Positions 20,534 through 29,442 of a stretch of DNA of 64,000 bases are shown here, in pieces (position 1 is the stretch's first letter; every line of letters begins with the position of its first letter). The position numbers were made by a program, and so were the translations under genes. Below the pieces are notes generated by a model. It did not search any database. It was not told the DNA's origin and saw nothing but the letters and a program-made list of their open reading frames with translations. Source of the DNA: Pseudomonas sp. CC120222-01a (GTDB taxonomy: Bacteria; Pseudomonadota; Gammaproteobacteria; Pseudomonadales; Pseudomonadaceae); contig NZ_QEQQ01000002.1 of assembly GCF_003097235.1 (NCBI RefSeq), forward strand, positions 124,001 to 188,000, in the 5' to 3' direction.

Positions 20534-20562
20534 CCTATACTCTAATTCGTACCATGGTGCGA
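20534..20562 (-). promoter_or_regulatory. Candidate calB promoter overlapping a palindromic operator
   Basis: On the minus strand TCGCAC (20562-20557) and TATAGG (20539-20534) are spaced by 17 bases, with the GTG of calB about 35 bases downstream. A 16-base palindrome, TCGTACCATGGTGCGA at 20547-20562, has only one mismatched pair and covers the -35 box. The divergent TetR regulator is the natural candidate to bind it. Confidence 0.45.
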
Positions 20563-20650
20563 CTTTTTTCGCTGGCGCAAACGGTGCATCAGCGGTGTGA
20601 TTCACCGTAAGATGACCCATTATCGAAAGCCCGCAGACTGGGAGCTGAGC

Positions 20651-21316
20651 ATGGCCCCGCGCATGAAAACCCGAGAGCGCATCGTGCAGAACAGCCTGGA
20701 GCTGTTCAACCAGCAGGGCGAACGCAGCGTCAGTACCAACCACATTGCCGCGCACATGGAAATCTCGCCCGGCAACCTGTACTACCACTTCCCCAACAAG
20801 CAGGCGATCATCGCCCTGCTGTTCAGCCAGTACGAAGAGCTGGTGGACAGCTTCCTGCGCCCGCCGCAGGGCCGCGCGGCCACGGTCGAGGACAAGCGGT
20901 TCTACCTCAAGGCACTGCTCGCGGCGATGTGGAACTACCGCTTCCTGCACCGTGACCTGGAACACCTGCTGGAAAGCGACCCCGAACTGGCCGCCCGCTA
21001 CCGGCGCTTTTCCGAACGCTGCCTGCGCCAGGGCCAGGCGATCTACCGCGGCTTCGTCGATGCCGGGATCCTGACCATGGCGCCTGCGCAGATCGAATCG
21101 CTGACCATCAATGCCTGGATCGTGCTGACTTCGTGGGTACGTTTTCTCAGCACCACGCGCGAACATTCTGCGCACCTGGGTGAAGAAGCCTTCAAGCGTG
21201 GCGTCTATCAGGTGCTGGTGCTGGAGCTGGGTTTCGTCACCAGTAACGCCCGCAGCGCCGTGGACGCCCTGTGCCAGGAATTCCACGTTCCGTTCAATCA
21301 GGCCCTGGAACAGTAA
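20651..21316 (+). CDS. TetR-family transcriptional regulator
   Basis: A 221-residue DNA-binding regulator. The N-terminal helix-turn-helix is clear: RIVQNSLELFNQQGERSVSTN followed by HIAAHMEISPGNLYYHFPNK, a textbook TetR recognition helix. The C-terminal ligand and dimer domain has no recognised signature. I chose ATG 20651 since GGGAG lies seven bases upstream; the frame is open for 18 more codons. It is divergent from calB and probably represses it and itself through the palindrome between them. The sseA gene follows 34 bases later. Confidence 0.9.
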   Translation: MAPRMKTRERIVQNSLELFNQQGERSVSTNHIAAHMEISPGNLYYHFPNKQAIIALLFSQYEELVDSFLRPPQGRAATVEDKRFYLKALLAAMWNYRFLHRDLEHLLESDPELAARYRRFSERCLRQGQAIYRGFVDAGILTMAPAQIESLTINAWIVLTSWVRFLSTTREHSAHLGEEAFKRGVYQVLVLELGFVTSNARSAVDALCQEFHVPFNQALEQ

Positions 21317-21350
21317 CCAGGGCCTTCGAGCCATCGATCAGGAGATTGTC

Positions 21351-22205
21351 ATGCCCCTTGCGCAATTGATCACCCCGCAACAGCTGGCCGAGCGTCTGGA
21401 CTCGCCCAAGCTGGTGATCCTTGATTGTCGTTTTGCCCTGGAGGATGTGGATTACGGCCAACGCAGTTACGCCGAGGGGCATATCGCCGGGGCGCATTTT
21501 GCCGACCTGGAGCGTGACCTGAGCGGGCCGGTGATTAAAGGCCGTACCGGCCGCCATCCGCTGCCGGACCCGCATCGCCTAATCGAGCGCCTGCGTGAAT
21601 GGGGCCTGGATGACGACAGCGAAGTGGTGCTGTACGACGATGGCCCTGGCGCCTTTGCCGCCCGAGCCTGGTGGTTGCTGGTCTGGCTGGGCAAGCGCAG
21701 TGGCGTGGCTATCCTCGACGGTGGCCTCAAGGCCTGGCATGCGGCGCACCTGCCGCTGAGCCTGGATGCGCCGGCCAAACGCGAGGGGACGTTCAGTGGC
21801 GAGGCGGACGCCAAGCTGCTGATCGACGCCGAGCACCTGGCCAAGCGCCTGGGCAGCCCTGACCTGACCCTGATCGATGCCCGTGCATTGCCGCGCTTCC
21901 GGGGTGAGGTCGAGCCGATCGACCCTGTGGCAGGGCATATTCCGGGCGCCCAGTGCGCAGCCTTCAACGAAAACCTCGGTGCCGATGGACGATTCCTGAC
22001 ACCGGAACAGCTCAAGCAGCGCTTTGCCGAGAAATTGGCCGGACGTGCCCCGGAACAATTGGTGGCCTACTGCGGGTCAGGGGTGACGGCTTGCCATAAC
22101 CTGTTTGCCCTGGCGCTGGCGGGGTATCCGTTGGGCAGGCTGTATGCCGGGTCGTGGAGTGAGTGGATCAATGATCCCAAGCACGGTGTGGCGACTGGCG
22201 AGTAA
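21351..22205 (+). CDS. sseA: 3-mercaptopyruvate sulfurtransferase
   Basis: A 284-residue enzyme with two rhodanese domains. The catalytic loop near residue 241 reads CGSGVTA, the form typical of 3-mercaptopyruvate sulfurtransferase; thiosulfate-type rhodaneses usually have a basic CRKGVT loop. The first domain has the SYAEGHIAGAHFADLE segment of the family. The ATG at 21351 follows AGGAG by seven bases, while the open frame extends upstream into the TetR gene. It ends exactly where the convergent YheT gene ends. Substrate preference is a motif-based inference. Confidence 0.88.
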   Translation: MPLAQLITPQQLAERLDSPKLVILDCRFALEDVDYGQRSYAEGHIAGAHFADLERDLSGPVIKGRTGRHPLPDPHRLIERLREWGLDDDSEVVLYDDGPGAFAARAWWLLVWLGKRSGVAILDGGLKAWHAAHLPLSLDAPAKREGTFSGEADAKLLIDAEHLAKRLGSPDLTLIDARALPRFRGEVEPIDPVAGHIPGAQCAAFNENLGADGRFLTPEQLKQRFAEKLAGRAPEQLVAYCGSGVTACHNLFALALAGYPLGRLYAGSWSEWINDPKHGVATGE

Positions 22206-23198
22206 TCACTGACCGTCGACCAGCCACTGCGGAATCCGCCGCTCCAGGTAATAGCCCGGGTTCCGCAGGCTGCCGTCGACAAACCCGACATGCCCACCCC
22301 GTTCATGCAGCTCGAATTGCGTCTGTGCTGCCAGTTCACTGGCTGAGGGCAGGCTGTGGCCGAACACGAACGGGTCATCGGTGGCATGAATGATCAGCGT
22401 CGGCGTGCGGTTTTCCCCCAGATAGAACCGGCTCGATGAGCGTCGATAGTAATCGTGGGCGTCGTTGAAACCGTTGAGCGGCGCGGTGACCTTGCCGTCG
22501 AAATCCCAGAATGTTTTCAACCTGCCCAATGGCCCCAGTCGGTCGAGTGCAGCCAGCCCCTCGTAATGTCCGCGGTCGCGAAAGTGCCGTTGTTTTACCT
22601 GCACGTAGGCCATCATCTCGCGCATGAAGTGCGCCTGGTACACCTTGGAGAAGCCCTGGCCGATGCGGTCAGCGCACTGGTCCAGGCGAAACGGCACCGA
22701 TACGGCCACTGCGGCTTCCAGTTGGCTGGCAGAGCCACTTTCCCCCAGGTACTTGAGCAGCACATTGCCGCCCAGCGAGTAGCCGACGGCATACAGCGGA
22801 GCCAATGGGCGTTGGGCGTGGAGGTGGGCGACCACCTCGGCGAGGTCCTCGCTGGCACCGGAGTGATAGCTTCGCGGCAACAGGTTGGGTTCGCCCGAGC
22901 AACCGCGCCAGTTCACCGCCACACTGGCCCAGCCGCGGGCTTGCAGCGACTGTTGCAGGCCTTTGACGTAGGGCGAATGGGATGAACCTGTCAGGCCATG
23001 CAGCACCAGCACCAGCGGCGCATCCGGGCTATGCGGCCCATGCCAGTCGAGGTCGAGAAAATCGCCATCAGCCAGCCACAGGCGTTCACGGCTTCGTTCC
23101 AGCGTCGGCAGCTTGCGCCACAGCGGCCCCCACAGGGTTTGCAGGTGGGGGTTGGACAGGCCGATGGCCGGGCGGAACGTGGCGGTGAGACTGGGCAT
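22206..23198 (-). CDS. YheT-family alpha/beta hydrolase
   Basis: A 330-residue hydrolase of the YheT family. The nucleophile elbow GYSLGG lies near residue 145, preceded by the oxyanion strand VLVLHGLTGSSHSPY. Later segments carry a probable acid (ATDDPFVFG) and the histidine (ERGGHVGFVD). The family is widespread in proteobacteria and its substrate is unknown; some members act on esters. The stop abuts the sseA stop with no gap between the convergent genes. Confidence 0.85.
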   Translation of the reverse strand: MPSLTATFRPAIGLSNPHLQTLWGPLWRKLPTLERSRERLWLADGDFLDLDWHGPHSPDAPLVLVLHGLTGSSHSPYVKGLQQSLQARGWASVAVNWRGCSGEPNLLPRSYHSGASEDLAEVVAHLHAQRPLAPLYAVGYSLGGNVLLKYLGESGSASQLEAAVAVSVPFRLDQCADRIGQGFSKVYQAHFMREMMAYVQVKQRHFRDRGHYEGLAALDRLGPLGRLKTFWDFDGKVTAPLNGFNDAHDYYRRSSSRFYLGENRTPTLIIHATDDPFVFGHSLPSASELAAQTQFELHERGGHVGFVDGSLRNPGYYLERRIPQWLVDGQ

Positions 23199-23258
23199 GC
23201 TGGGCGACTCGTGATTTGCCCGCGTAGAGTGCCATGAAACCCCGCCACTGTACCTGCC

Positions 23259-24629
23259 CTATTGGTAGGGGGCTGGCAGAGGTTGTTGCTCGACGCTTGG
23301 GCCGACACTGACTTGTACGATGTAGCTTAGGTCGAGATGGCGCTGCATGGCGGCGCGGACATCTGCCGGCGTCAACTTGTTGATGCGCTCGAGGTAGGTG
23401 TTGAGATGATCGTCAGGTTGACGTTGATGGGTCAGCTCCGAAAGCAATCCCGCCAGGCGCTTGTTCTGGGCGACACCACGCAGCAATTGCCCTTCCAGTT
23501 GTTTGCGTGCCACTTGCAACTCGGCCTCTGTTGGGCCTTGCTCGATGAAGTCGCCCAACAAGTTCGCAACCAGAGCCTGGGAGCCCTCCACATGCGCTGG
23601 GGCGACTTCCCATTCGACGGTGAACAGCCCGCCTGCCCGCAATGGCGATACACGGGTGTGCACGCCGTAAGTGAGGCCTCGGCGTTGGCGCAATTCCACC
23701 ATCAGGCGCGATTCGAACCCTTCGCCCAGCACATCGCTGGCCAGTACCAGTGCCGGGAAATCCGGGTCATTGGCGGGTACGTTCAAGGGAAGAGCCAGCA
23801 GGACTGCACTGCTCGTGCCGGGCTGTTCGACTTTCAGGGTCGCGCTGGTAGCTGGCGGAACAGTGGGGAGGTCTGCTGCCGACCAGCCCTGTGGCAGAGC
23901 CTGGCTGATCTGGTGCGAGAGTGCTTGAGCCTCGGTCAGGGAAAGGTCTCCGACCATGACCATCTCCAGGTTGCTGGCGGAATAGGCGCGTTGATGGAAT
24001 GTTCGCAAGTCGTCTGTGCTAACCGCCGTTACACCCTGTTCCGTGCTGCCCAGTGGGCAGCCATAAGGATGGCCGTTGAACAAGTGGCGGAAGGCTTCGA
24101 TACGCGCCCTCGATGCAGGGCGGCGCTCGCGTGAAGCGCTGCTCTGCAGCAACTGCTGTTTGACCTTGTCCAGAGCCGAGGAAAGGAATGCAGGATGTGC
24201 CACAAGGTTGGTGAAAAGCGCCAGGGCCGGCTCTAGCAGGGCCTGGGTGCTCAGGCTACGCAGGCTCAGCGTTGCATGTTCCAGGCGTATCTGCTTTTCG
24301 ATGATCGCACCCAGGTATTCGATGCGCTCGGCCTGTTGAGCTGCCGTGTACTGATGGCTGCCTTCGTCGAGCATGTACAACGTCAAGGCTGCCAGGCCTG
24401 GGTGCGCAGTGTCCTGAGCAGTGCCGGCCTTGAATCTCAGTATCACATCGACGATTGGTAACCCGCGAGCTTCGACGAACTTCACGCCTGCCCCCGCTTC
24501 TGTTGTCCAGGCTTGCACTTGGGTTCGGACAGACTCGAACTGATCCAGGTCGAGCCCCTGGGCGGAGACCAGTCCGCCGTAAATGCTGTTGGTCTCGGTA
24601 GGCTTTGGTGTAGGAGTCGAGTCATGCAT
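23259..24629 (-). CDS. M16-family peptidase homologue, probably the non-catalytic partner (cytoplasmic pair)
   Basis: A 456-residue protein with the two-domain M16 (pitrilysin) fold but without the HxxEH zinc motif; the equivalent place reads LYMLDEGSHQYTAAQQ. Such inactive halves pair with an active half to form the peptidase chamber. A conserved C-terminal RRGLTYGVHTRVSPLRAGGLF segment is kept. No signal peptide is seen, unlike the second pair in this window. It overlaps the active partner by eight bases (24622-24629). Both genes look somewhat lower in G+C than their neighbours. Confidence 0.85.
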   Translation of the reverse strand: MHDSTPTPKPTETNSIYGGLVSAQGLDLDQFESVRTQVQAWTTEAGAGVKFVEARGLPIVDVILRFKAGTAQDTAHPGLAALTLYMLDEGSHQYTAAQQAERIEYLGAIIEKQIRLEHATLSLRSLSTQALLEPALALFTNLVAHPAFLSSALDKVKQQLLQSSASRERRPASRARIEAFRHLFNGHPYGCPLGSTEQGVTAVSTDDLRTFHQRAYSASNLEMVMVGDLSLTEAQALSHQISQALPQGWSAADLPTVPPATSATLKVEQPGTSSAVLLALPLNVPANDPDFPALVLASDVLGEGFESRLMVELRQRRGLTYGVHTRVSPLRAGGLFTVEWEVAPAHVEGSQALVANLLGDFIEQGPTEAELQVARKQLEGQLLRGVAQNKRLAGLLSELTHQRQPDDHLNTYLERINKLTPADVRAAMQRHLDLSYIVQVSVGPSVEQQPLPAPYQ

Positions 24630-25923
24630 GATTGCTTTCCTTGTTGTGCATGAAAGTCATGGCGACGCGGGAATCGGTCAGGAACTCAAGGGCTGCCTGG
24701 CCAACCTGTTCGGCTGTCACGGCTTCGATGGCTTTTCGCTCATTTTCCAGCGCAATGGGGTCCAGGCCGCAGGCGGCCTGTTTGCCGATGACCTGTGCTT
24801 GCTGGTCGATGTCGTCCCTTTCGAACAATTGCCTGGCCAGCAGGCGAACCTTGGCGCGCTGGAGGTCTTCCCTGGAAGGCGCCGACTGGCGAAAGGCTTC
24901 GATTTCCAGCATCAGCCTTGCGGCTGCGATTTCTGGCGTTACCTGCGGACTGCAGAATGCGTAGAGCGCCAGCAAGCTGTCACCGCGCTGCCAGGGTTCA
25001 TAGGCAGATCTCAGGCCCTGCAGAATCGGGTCATCCAGAACCAGTCGTCGTTGCAGGATGCTGCTGTATCCGTCGGCAAGCAGATCGGGCAGGAGCCGCA
25101 ATGCGTAAGCTTGTTCGCTGGATTGGGCAGTGCGTTGGCTGGGCAGGTTGAAACTGAGAATCGCGCCTGTGTACTGGCCCGGTAGCCGAATCGTCTGATG
25201 GCGTCGACTCTGCAAAGGGGGAGCGGCGGGTGTCACTCGCGCTGGCAGGCGGTTGGCCGGGATCGTTGCAAAGTGCCGTACTACCAGGCTTTGCAGCTGT
25301 GGCAGGGTAATGTCGCCGGCGATTGCAAGTGTGGCGTTGTTGGGTCGGTACCAGGTCTGGTACCAGGTCCTGGCCGCAGCAGGCGTCAACTGCTCAAGAT
25401 CAGCTTGGTGGCCAATGACGGGAATGCCATAGCCGCCGAAGCCGTAAGCCAGTGACTGGTGATGTTCCAATGCCAGTGCCAAGGGGCTGTTGTCGACTTG
25501 TTCTCGGCGCTCGGCCATGACCACATTCAGTTCGCGAGCGAAAGGTGTATCGCTGAGTGTGGCGCTGGTCATGACATCAGCCATGGCCTCCAGAGCAATC
25601 TCCAGGCGGCTGCTTGGCAGCGTCAGCGGAAAGACCGTGGCATCGGTTGAAGTGAATGCATTGGGATTACCGCCAAGACGAGTCATGACAGCCGAGTATT
25701 GGCCATCTGTCAGTTTGCTGCTGCCTTCGAACAGCAGATGCTCAAGGGCGTGGGAGAGACCGGTATGGCCCGCTGGTTCGTAGCTCGAACCGACGTGATA
25801 CCAGAGCTGCGTACTGACCAGCGGTGCGCGGTGGTCTTCACGCAGGTAGATGCGCAGGCCGTTGGAGAGGCTGAACGACTGTACCGTGCTGCCCGGGAGG
25901 GGCGTGAAAGGGCGTTCGATCAT
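24622..25923 (-). CDS. M16-family zinc peptidase, catalytic partner (cytoplasmic pair)
   Basis: A 433-residue M16 metallopeptidase. The zinc motif is intact: HALEH in GLSHALEHLLFEG, with the downstream glutamate in ELNVVMAERREQVD. It has no signal peptide (start MIERPFTPL), so it should act in the cytoplasm. I chose ATG 25923; the ribosome site GGAG lies ten bases upstream, and both are inside a long hairpin. An earlier in-frame start would add 13 residues. The next gene starts inside its end. It resembles the exported pair at 26610-29442 and may be its paralogue; the substrate is unknown. Confidence 0.85.
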   Translation of the reverse strand: MIERPFTPLPGSTVQSFSLSNGLRIYLREDHRAPLVSTQLWYHVGSSYEPAGHTGLSHALEHLLFEGSSKLTDGQYSAVMTRLGGNPNAFTSTDATVFPLTLPSSRLEIALEAMADVMTSATLSDTPFARELNVVMAERREQVDNSPLALALEHHQSLAYGFGGYGIPVIGHQADLEQLTPAAARTWYQTWYRPNNATLAIAGDITLPQLQSLVVRHFATIPANRLPARVTPAAPPLQSRRHQTIRLPGQYTGAILSFNLPSQRTAQSSEQAYALRLLPDLLADGYSSILQRRLVLDDPILQGLRSAYEPWQRGDSLLALYAFCSPQVTPEIAAARLMLEIEAFRQSAPSREDLQRAKVRLLARQLFERDDIDQQAQVIGKQAACGLDPIALENERKAIEAVTAEQVGQAALEFLTDSRVAMTFMHNKESNHA

Positions 25924-25967
25924 GGTTGAAGTGCTCCTGCAAGAACGAGGGAGCAACTTCAACCATG
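25921..25967 (-). promoter_or_regulatory. Long hairpin that buries the start of an M16 peptidase gene
   Basis: Two arms, 25921-25937 and 25950-25967, are complementary over 17 base pairs with a single bulged base and a 12-base loop. In the minus-strand mRNA the right arm contains the GGAG ribosome site and the ATG of the M16 gene. Folding would hide both. The left arm contains its own ATG in another frame. No U-run follows, so it is not a terminator. Confidence 0.75.
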
Positions 25968-26007
25968 CTGGCGGCGGATTTGCGGTAACTAAGTACGGCT
26001 TGCGGTG

Positions 26008-26610
26008 TCAGCCCCGTTGCCAGAGCGCGTAATGCACCTGGCCGGTCTTCTTCTCACGGTGCAGGCGCCAGTTGCCGGGCATCGGCAGCGTCGACGGGGC
26101 GGCCTCGCTTTCGGTGTAGATCCACGCCTGTTCGCGCAGCCACTGGTTCTGCTCCAGCAGGTTGCAGGTGTTGGCCAGCAGGTCCTGGTGGAACGGCGGG
26201 TCGAGGAACACCACGTCGAATTGCTGCTTGGCCGGATTCTGCAAATAACGCAGGGCGTCGGTCTGCAGGATCTGCCCGCGCGGGCAGCGCAGGAGCTCGA
26301 GGTTGTTCTTCAGGTTGCTGATGGCCGCCGGGTTGCTGTCCAGCGCCACGGCATTCTCGGCGCCACGGGACAGCGCCTCCAGCACCAGGGCGCCACTGCC
26401 GGTGAAGGCATCCAGCACCTGGGCGCCTTCGATGTAGGGCGCCAGCCAGTTGAACACGGTTTCGCGCACGCGGTCAGGCGTTGGGCGCAGGCCCTCGCCT
26501 TCCGGTACCGCCAGGCGGCGGCTGCGCCACTCGCCGGCGATGATGCGCAGGTGACCCTGGCCCTTGCTTTGGCCCTGCTGCGGGCGGGCGGGAGGGGTGG
26601 ATCTAGGCAT
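26008..26610 (-). CDS. rsmD: 16S rRNA (guanine-966-N2) methyltransferase
   Basis: A 200-residue SAM-dependent RNA methyltransferase that modifies G966 in 16S rRNA. Motifs visible are the RIIAGEWRSRRLAVP entry segment, RPTPDRVRETVFNWL, the SAM motif VLDAFTGSGALVLEALSRGA and the catalytic DPPF. Length is normal. Its ATG overlaps the stop of the exported M16 partner gene by one base, so it is translated in that operon. ftsY lies on the other side of the exported pair, the usual rsmD-ftsY neighbourhood. Confidence 0.95.
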   Translation of the reverse strand: MPRSTPPARPQQGQSKGQGHLRIIAGEWRSRRLAVPEGEGLRPTPDRVRETVFNWLAPYIEGAQVLDAFTGSGALVLEALSRGAENAVALDSNPAAISNLKNNLELLRCPRGQILQTDALRYLQNPAKQQFDVVFLDPPFHQDLLANTCNLLEQNQWLREQAWIYTESEAAPSTLPMPGNWRLHREKKTGQVHYALWQRG

Positions 26611-28094
26611 TAGTGCTCCGGTACGCCGAGCGGCTGCTCGGACGGTTTGTCAGTGGGGGCAGGCAGTGGCTGCTGTGGCACTTTTGGGCCAACGGTGACG
26701 ATCACCAGTTTATCGGCTGCCAGGTGCTTGTTCATCGCCGTTTTGACTTGTTCGACAGTCAGCGCCTGGGACTGCTGCATGAAGTCTTCCAGCCAGGTCA
26801 GTGGCAGGTTGTAGAAGCCGATGGCACCGAGTTGGCCGACGATGCTGGCGTTGCTGGCATTGGACAGCGGGAAGCTGCCGGCCAGTTCGCGTTTGGCGTC
26901 GTCCAGTTCCTGCTGGGTCGGGCCGCTCTTGAGGTAATCGGCGAGGATGTCCTGGACCAGCTTGAGCGTACCCTCACTGAGTTCGGCGCGGGTCTGCAGG
27001 TTGATCATGAACGGGCCACGCACCTGCATCGGGCTGAATACCGAGTACACACCGTAGGTCAGGCCGCGTTTTTCGCGGACTTCGCTCATCAGGCGGGTGC
27101 CGAAGGCACCGCCGCCGAGGATCTGGTTGCCCAGCGACAGGGCCGGCCAGTCCGGGTCCTGGCGGTCGATACCGAGTTCGGCGAGCATCAGGTGAGTCTG
27201 CTTGCTCGGGAAGTCGATATGGGTGACGCCGGCCTTGGGTTCAACCGGCTGGGCCGGTTTGGCCAGTGCCGGGCCTTTGGGCAGGGCAGCGGACACCTGG
27301 GCGGCGACGGCCTCGGCTTCCTCGCGGCTGAGGTCGCCGACCAGGGCGATCACTGCGTTGCCAGCGGCATAGGCCTTGGCGTGGAAGGCGCGCAACTGCT
27401 CGAGGGTGATGCCTGGCACGCTCTCGGCGCTGCCATCGCTTGGTTGAGCGTAAGGGTGGTCGCCGTAGAGCTTGCTGAACAGGGCCTTGCCAGCGATCTT
27501 GCCGGGGTTCTGTTTCTCGTACTCGAAACCAGCCAGCAGCTGGTTCTTGATGCGTTTCAGTGCATCTTCCGGGAAGGTCGGCTTGCCGGTCACTTCGGCG
27601 AACAGCTTGAGGGCTGGCTCGCGCTTGTCCTTGGCGCTCAGGCTGCGCAGCGAGGCCACGGCCATGTCGCGGTAGGAACCGTTGCCAAAGTCGGCACCCA
27701 GGCCTTCGAAGCCTTCGGCGATGGCGGTCACGTCCTTGCCGGCCACGCCCTCGTTGAGCATGGCGTTGGTCAGGGTGGCCAGGCCGGGGGTGTTGCCGTC
27801 CTGGCTGCTGCCGGCGGCGAAGGTCACGCGCAGGTCGAACATCGGCAGCTCTCGGGCCTCGACGAACAATACCCGGGCGCCTTCGGCGGTGGTCCAGTGC
27901 TGGATGTTCAGCTGGCGCCGGCTGGGCGCCTTGCCGTCAAGCTCGGCCAGCGATTGCAGGGTATTGGCCGGGCGCGCGGCGCTGCTTTCGGCTTCGGAAT
28001 GCGCCGGGCGGGCGAGCACGGCGGCCACGGCCACTACCAGCGCGATGATGCCCGTGCCGATCAGGGTGTAGCGTGGTGCGCTGCGATCACTCAT
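26610..28094 (-). CDS. M16-family peptidase homologue, non-catalytic partner (exported pair)
   Basis: A 494-residue M16 fold protein with an N-terminal membrane or signal segment (RYTLIGTGIIALVVAVAAVLA). The zinc motif is replaced: the equivalent region reads LTNAMLNEGVAGKDVTA. The REKRGLTYGVYSVFSP segment of the family is kept. It should sit in the periplasm with the catalytic partner whose gene overlaps it by eight bases. I chose ATG 28094, since the longer frame reaches into the partner gene. Substrate unknown; such pairs are conserved next to rsmD and ftsY in Pseudomonas. Confidence 0.88.
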   Translation of the reverse strand: MSDRSAPRYTLIGTGIIALVVAVAAVLARPAHSEAESSAARPANTLQSLAELDGKAPSRRQLNIQHWTTAEGARVLFVEARELPMFDLRVTFAAGSSQDGNTPGLATLTNAMLNEGVAGKDVTAIAEGFEGLGADFGNGSYRDMAVASLRSLSAKDKREPALKLFAEVTGKPTFPEDALKRIKNQLLAGFEYEKQNPGKIAGKALFSKLYGDHPYAQPSDGSAESVPGITLEQLRAFHAKAYAAGNAVIALVGDLSREEAEAVAAQVSAALPKGPALAKPAQPVEPKAGVTHIDFPSKQTHLMLAELGIDRQDPDWPALSLGNQILGGGAFGTRLMSEVREKRGLTYGVYSVFSPMQVRGPFMINLQTRAELSEGTLKLVQDILADYLKSGPTQQELDDAKRELAGSFPLSNASNASIVGQLGAIGFYNLPLTWLEDFMQQSQALTVEQVKTAMNKHLAADKLVIVTVGPKVPQQPLPAPTDKPSEQPLGVPEH

Positions 28095-29442
28095 GAGCGG
28101 ACTCCTCGGGCAGTACATGGGCAACGCTCAGGCGTTCGCGGGTGAAATAGGTGCGTGCGGCGTTTTGCACGTCTTCCGGGGTGACGCGCTTGAGTTCGTC
28201 CAGCTCGCTGTCGATCAGCTTCCAGGACAGGCCGACGGTTTCCAGCTGGCCAATGGTGGTGGCCTGGCTGCTGATGGAGTCGCGGTCGTAGACCAGGCCG
28301 GCGATGACCTGGGCACGCACGCGCTCCAGCTCTTCGGCGCTCGGCGGGGTGGTCTTGAGCTCGTCGAGCAGCTGCCAGACGCCTTTTTCGACGTCGGCCA
28401 GGGTTTTCTGCTTCTGCACGTTCGGCGTGGCCGAGATCAGGAACAGGCTGTCGCCACGGGTGAAGGCGTTGTAGCTGGACGAGGCGCCGGCCACCAGCTC
28501 CTGGCCCCGTTCCAGGCGTGCCGGCATGCGCGCGCTGTAGCCGCCATCGAGCAGCGCCGAGATCAGCCGCAGGGCGTGTACGGTGCGTGGGTCCTTGGCG
28601 GTGGCCAGGCCCGGTACGTTGAAGCCGTAGATCAGGCTAGGCAACTGGGTGCGCACGTGCAGGGTCAGTTGGCGCTGGCCTGGCTCGGCCAGCTCCAGCG
28701 GCAGTTTGGCCGGTGGCACGGTGCGCTTGGGAATGCTGCCGAAGTATTTCTGTGCCAGGCCTTTGACTTCATCGGCGGTGACATCACCGACCACCACCAG
28801 GGTGGCGTTGTTCGGCGCGTACCAGGATTCGTACCAGTGGCGCAGCTCCTCGACCTTCATGCGCTCGAGGTCGGCCATCCAGCCGATGGTCGGGGTGTGG
28901 TAGCCGCTGGCCGGGAAGGCCATGGCGCGGAACAGCTCGAAGGCCTTGGAGCTTGGCTGGTCATCGGTACGCAGGCGGCGCTCCTCCTTGATCACCTCGA
29001 TTTCGCGGGCGAACTCGTCGGCAGGCAGCCGCAGGCTGGCCAGGCGGTCGGCCTCCAGCTCCAGGGCCACCGGCAGGCGGTCGCGGGCCAGCACCTGGTA
29101 ATAGGCGGTGTAGTCGTCGCTGGTGAAGGCGTTTTCTTCCGCGCCGAGGTCACGCAGGATGCGCGAGGCCTCGCCGGGGCCGATCTTGGCGCTGCCCTTG
29201 AACATCATGTGCTCCAGGGCATGGGACAAGCCGGTCTGGCCCGGGGTCTCATAGCTGGAACCGACCTTGTACCAGATCTGCGAGACGACCACCGGGGCGC
29301 GGTGGTCTTCGCGCACGACCACCTTGAGGCCGTTGTCGAGGATGAATTCGTGGGTCGGTTGCACGTCGGCGGCAAAGGCCGCAAGCGGCAGGCAGAGCGT
29401 GCTGAGCAACAGGCCAGCGGCGCGGCGGGCTAGAGCATTCAT
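28087..29442 (-). CDS. M16-family zinc peptidase, catalytic partner (exported pair)
   Basis: A 451-residue zinc peptidase with a signal peptide (MNALARRAAGLLLSTLCLPLAAFA) and the intact zinc motif HALEH in GLSHALEHMMFKG; the downstream glutamate is in IEVIKEERRLRTDD. Family members open peptides in a closed chamber formed by two halves. It heads an operon with its inactive partner and rsmD. It is divergent from ftsY, with about 230 bases between. It and the cytoplasmic-type protein at 24622-25923 share long similar stretches such as REDHRAP and GLSHALEH. Confidence 0.9.
   Translation of the reverse strand: MNALARRAAGLLLSTLCLPLAAFAADVQPTHEFILDNGLKVVVREDHRAPVVVSQIWYKVGSSYETPGQTGLSHALEHMMFKGSAKIGPGEASRILRDLGAEENAFTSDDYTAYYQVLARDRLPVALELEADRLASLRLPADEFAREIEVIKEERRLRTDDQPSSKAFELFRAMAFPASGYHTPTIGWMADLERMKVEELRHWYESWYAPNNATLVVVGDVTADEVKGLAQKYFGSIPKRTVPPAKLPLELAEPGQRQLTLHVRTQLPSLIYGFNVPGLATAKDPRTVHALRLISALLDGGYSARMPARLERGQELVAGASSSYNAFTRGDSLFLISATPNVQKQKTLADVEKGVWQLLDELKTTPPSAEELERVRAQVIAGLVYDRDSISSQATTIGQLETVGLSWKLIDSELDELKRVTPEDVQNAARTYFTRERLSVAHVLPEESAHE

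Noticed and set aside
24622..28094. The two M16 pairs taken as one duplicated gene broken by a frameshift
   Set aside because: All four frames are complete with full two-domain length, and active and inactive copies alternate as expected for heterodimers.
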